Below are positions 5,292 to 6,574 of a DNA stretch of 6,574 bases, piece after piece. The notes beneath the pieces were generated by a model. The model searched no databases. It had not been told where the DNA came from and saw only the letters and a program-made list of their open reading frames with translations. The translations under genes were made by a program, and so were the position numbers. Location of the stretch: the NCBI GenBank assembly GCA_963808455.1, contig CAWEHT010000353.1, forward strand, positions 1 to 6,574. Direction: 5' to 3'. This stretch comes from CAWEHT01 sp963808455. Its GTDB lineage: Bacteria > Chloroflexota > Anaerolineae > CG2-30-64-16. Positions within the stretch are counted from its first letter, which is position 1. Each line of letters starts with the position of its first letter.

Positions 5292-6429
5292 GTGATTATC
5301 TGGCTCCTCAACCCTTATCATACGGGCTCGCACCGGGCCTGGGCCGAAGGCTACGCCGCCCACAGCCGGCACACGGTGCGCCTCCTGGCCATGGAGGGGC
5401 GTTTCTGGAAGTGGCGCATGCAAGGCGGCGCGCTGGAACTGGCAGCGCAGGCGCGATCGCGGCTGAACGCCGGCGAGCAGCCGGATGTGGTCCTGGCGAC
5501 CAGCATGGTCAACCTGCCGGCGTGGCTGGCCTTGCTGCGCGGCGAGCCGCGACTGGCCCGGGTGCCCTGCGTGCTGTATATGCACGAGAACCAGCTCACC
5601 TATCCGCCGCCACCCGGCACCAAGCGCGACCTGGCCTATGGCATGATCCAGCACCTGTCGATGCTGGCAGCCGACCGTGTGTGTTTCAACTCTGCCTATC
5701 ACCTGAAAAGCTGGTTTGCCGAGCTGCCGCGCTTGCTCAAGCACTTCCCCGATTACACCCACCTGGAGAGCGTGGCCGCGGCGCGCGACCGCTGCCGGGT
5801 CCTGCCCGTGGGCTGCGACCTGCGACGCCTGGAATCCGCACACGGATGCGGCGGACGTCAGCATGCCACCGCCGCCACCCGCCGGCGCAGCTCCCGGAGG
5901 GCCGCTGCTGCTGTGGAACCAGCGCTGGGAGTACGACAAAGACCCGACGACCCTGCTACGCGCCCTCTATGCACTGGCTGCCGAAGGCCTGCCCTTCCGA
6001 GTGGCGCTGATCGGTGAGAACTTTCGGGTGCTGCCGGAGGAGTTTGCCGAAGCTCGGGAGCGCCTCGGCGAGCGCCTGGCGCATTTCGGGTATCTGGCGG
6101 AAGACGGGGCCTATGCGCGCTGCGTGCAAGGGGCGTCAGTGGTTTGCAGCACGGCCATCCACGAGTTCTTCGGCGTTAGCATCCTCGAGGCCATGTACTG
6201 TGGCTGCGTCCCGGTGCTGCCCAACCGGCTCAGTTACCCGGAGCTCTTGCCTGCCGAGTACCATGAGCGCTGCCTGTACGATGACTTCGCAGGGCTGTTG
6301 GCCCGGCTGCGCGCGGCCCTGGCTGCGCCCCAGGCATTGCCGGGCCTGCGCACAGCCGCAGCCCGGTTCGACTGGGCGGCACAGGCGCCGGCCTACGACG
6401 ACCTCCTGGCAGAAGTCACGAACATTTAG
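5292..6429 (+). CDS. tRNA-queuosine alpha-mannosyltransferase-like (DUF3524/GT4) protein, frameshifted
   Basis: Two overlapping frames together make one glycosyltransferase of about 378 residues. The N-terminal half (5292 to about 5834; its frame stays open to 6017) carries signatures of the DUF3524/QTMAN family: 'GSHRAWAEG' (residues 12-20), 'GRFWKWRM' (36-43), 'MHENQLTYP' (97-105), 'FNSAYH' (132-137) and 'LPVGCDLRRL' (171-180). The C-terminal half is in the next frame (about 5836-6429). It carries 'LLLWNQRWEYDKDP' (from about 5905) and the GT4 EX7E motif 'EFFGVSILE' (6163-6189), followed by 'GCVPVLPNRLSYPELLP'. The vertebrate member transfers mannose from GDP-mannose to queuosine in the anticodon of tRNA-Asp. 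The substrate of bacterial members cannot be read here. The start is the GTG at 5292, because the family begins at the 'IIWLLNPY' strand; a TTG at 5271 is an alternative. As written, the gene cannot give a full-length protein without a frame change, so it is either a recent pseudogene or a sequencing/assembly error. The stop overlaps that of the convergent toxin gene. Confidence 0.85.
5829..5900 (+). other. Frameshift junction in the DUF3524 glycosyltransferase gene
   Basis: Family-like sequence ends in the first frame at 'LRRLE' (last codon 5832-5834) and resumes in the +1 frame no later than 'GPLLLWN' (from 5899). Removing one A of the AA at 5833-5834 would read LRRLDPHTDAADVS and join the halves smoothly, pointing to a one-base insertion there. 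No obvious slippery heptamer or frameshift-stimulating structure was seen, so programmed frameshifting is not favoured. Confidence 0.75.
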
Positions 6430-6574
6430 TCTTCCAGGCCCTCGTAGGTCTCTGGGCCTGTCTTGAGCCTGACGCGCAGAATGCGCACCTGCTGCACGTC
6501 CTCGATCACACGGTAGATCAACCGCCACCGGTCGAAAACGATCTTGTAGCGCTCGGGCGCATCCAACCGGCCGG
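6426..6574 (-). CDS. RelE/ParE-family toxin, C-terminal part (5' end beyond the window)
   Basis: The minus strand is open from the window edge to a TAA at 6428-6426, giving the last 48 residues of a protein with no start in view. The residues 'RYKIVFDRWRLIYRV', 'VQQVRILRVR' and a final 'ETYEGLED' follow the end of the RelE/ParE fold. There, an 'R.y.i....wRliY.v....v.il.v..R...Y' pattern forms the last beta strands. Such toxins are usually mRNA interferases or gyrase inhibitors and are neutralised by an antitoxin encoded next to them. Any antitoxin gene would lie outside this window. The TAA overlaps the TAG (6427-6429) of the convergent glycosyltransferase by two bases. The exact toxin subfamily cannot be assigned from this fragment. 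Confidence 0.72.
   Translation of the reverse strand, partial: GRLDAPERYKIVFDRWRLIYRVIEDVQQVRILRVRLKTGPETYEGLED

Noticed and set aside
5829..5900. Programmed +1 ribosomal frameshift
   Set aside because: There is no slippery sequence, in-frame stop at the shift or convincing stimulatory structure. The first frame stays open to 6017, unlike typical programmed sites.
5274..5939. Long minus-strand open frame (221 codons) opposite the glycosyltransferase
   Set aside because: It has no recognisable domain, is biased in composition, and lies wholly antisense to sequence with clear family motifs. It is a codon-bias shadow.
5292..6429. Glycogen synthase or another glycogen-pathway glycosyltransferase, suggested by its position beside glgP
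   Set aside because: The GSHRAWAEG, FWKWRM and HENQLTYP motifs are those of the DUF3524/QTMAN family, and the KxGG motif region of starch/glycogen synthases is absent.

Overview
The window is a dense, GC-rich bacterial segment with two strand switches. Gene density, the LuxR-HTH/Kelch fusion, the short-type alpha-glucan phosphorylase and the bacterial DUF3524 glycosyltransferase together suggest an environmental Chloroflexota (Anaerolineae-like) genome. That assignment is an inference from gene content and cannot be proved from the sequence alone.

Layout. (1) Bases 1-98 hold a probable promoter, a short inverted repeat and a strong ribosome binding site for a plus-strand tyrosine-recombinase-fold protein (99-1058). 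This protein has lost most of its catalytic residues, including the tyrosine. (2) Convergent to it, separated by 72 bases, is a minus-strand pair that reads from right to left. The first gene is an alpha-glucan (glycogen) phosphorylase (5175-2623), with its own sigma-70-like promoter and Shine-Dalgarno. After 40 bases comes a putative membrane-tethered regulator (2582-1131) made of an N-terminal LuxR-type HTH, one membrane segment and a six-repeat Kelch propeller. (3) Divergent from the phosphorylase is a plus-strand homologue of the tRNA-queuosine mannosyltransferase family (5292-6429), broken by an apparent single-base frameshift near 5833. (4) Its stop codon overlaps the stop of a convergent minus-strand RelE/ParE-type toxin, of which only the last 48 codons lie in the window (6426-6574).

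How the genes may fit together. The phosphorylase releases glucose-1-phosphate from storage or imported alpha-glucan. The Kelch regulator is probably on the same transcript and could couple an extracytoplasmic signal to gene expression, but no target can be read from the sequence. The queuosine-mannosyltransferase homologue, the toxin and the degenerate recombinase show no obvious metabolic link to this pair. No stretch of more than about 120 bases lacks a gene. I saw no tRNA, rRNA, CRISPR array or insertion-sequence ends.
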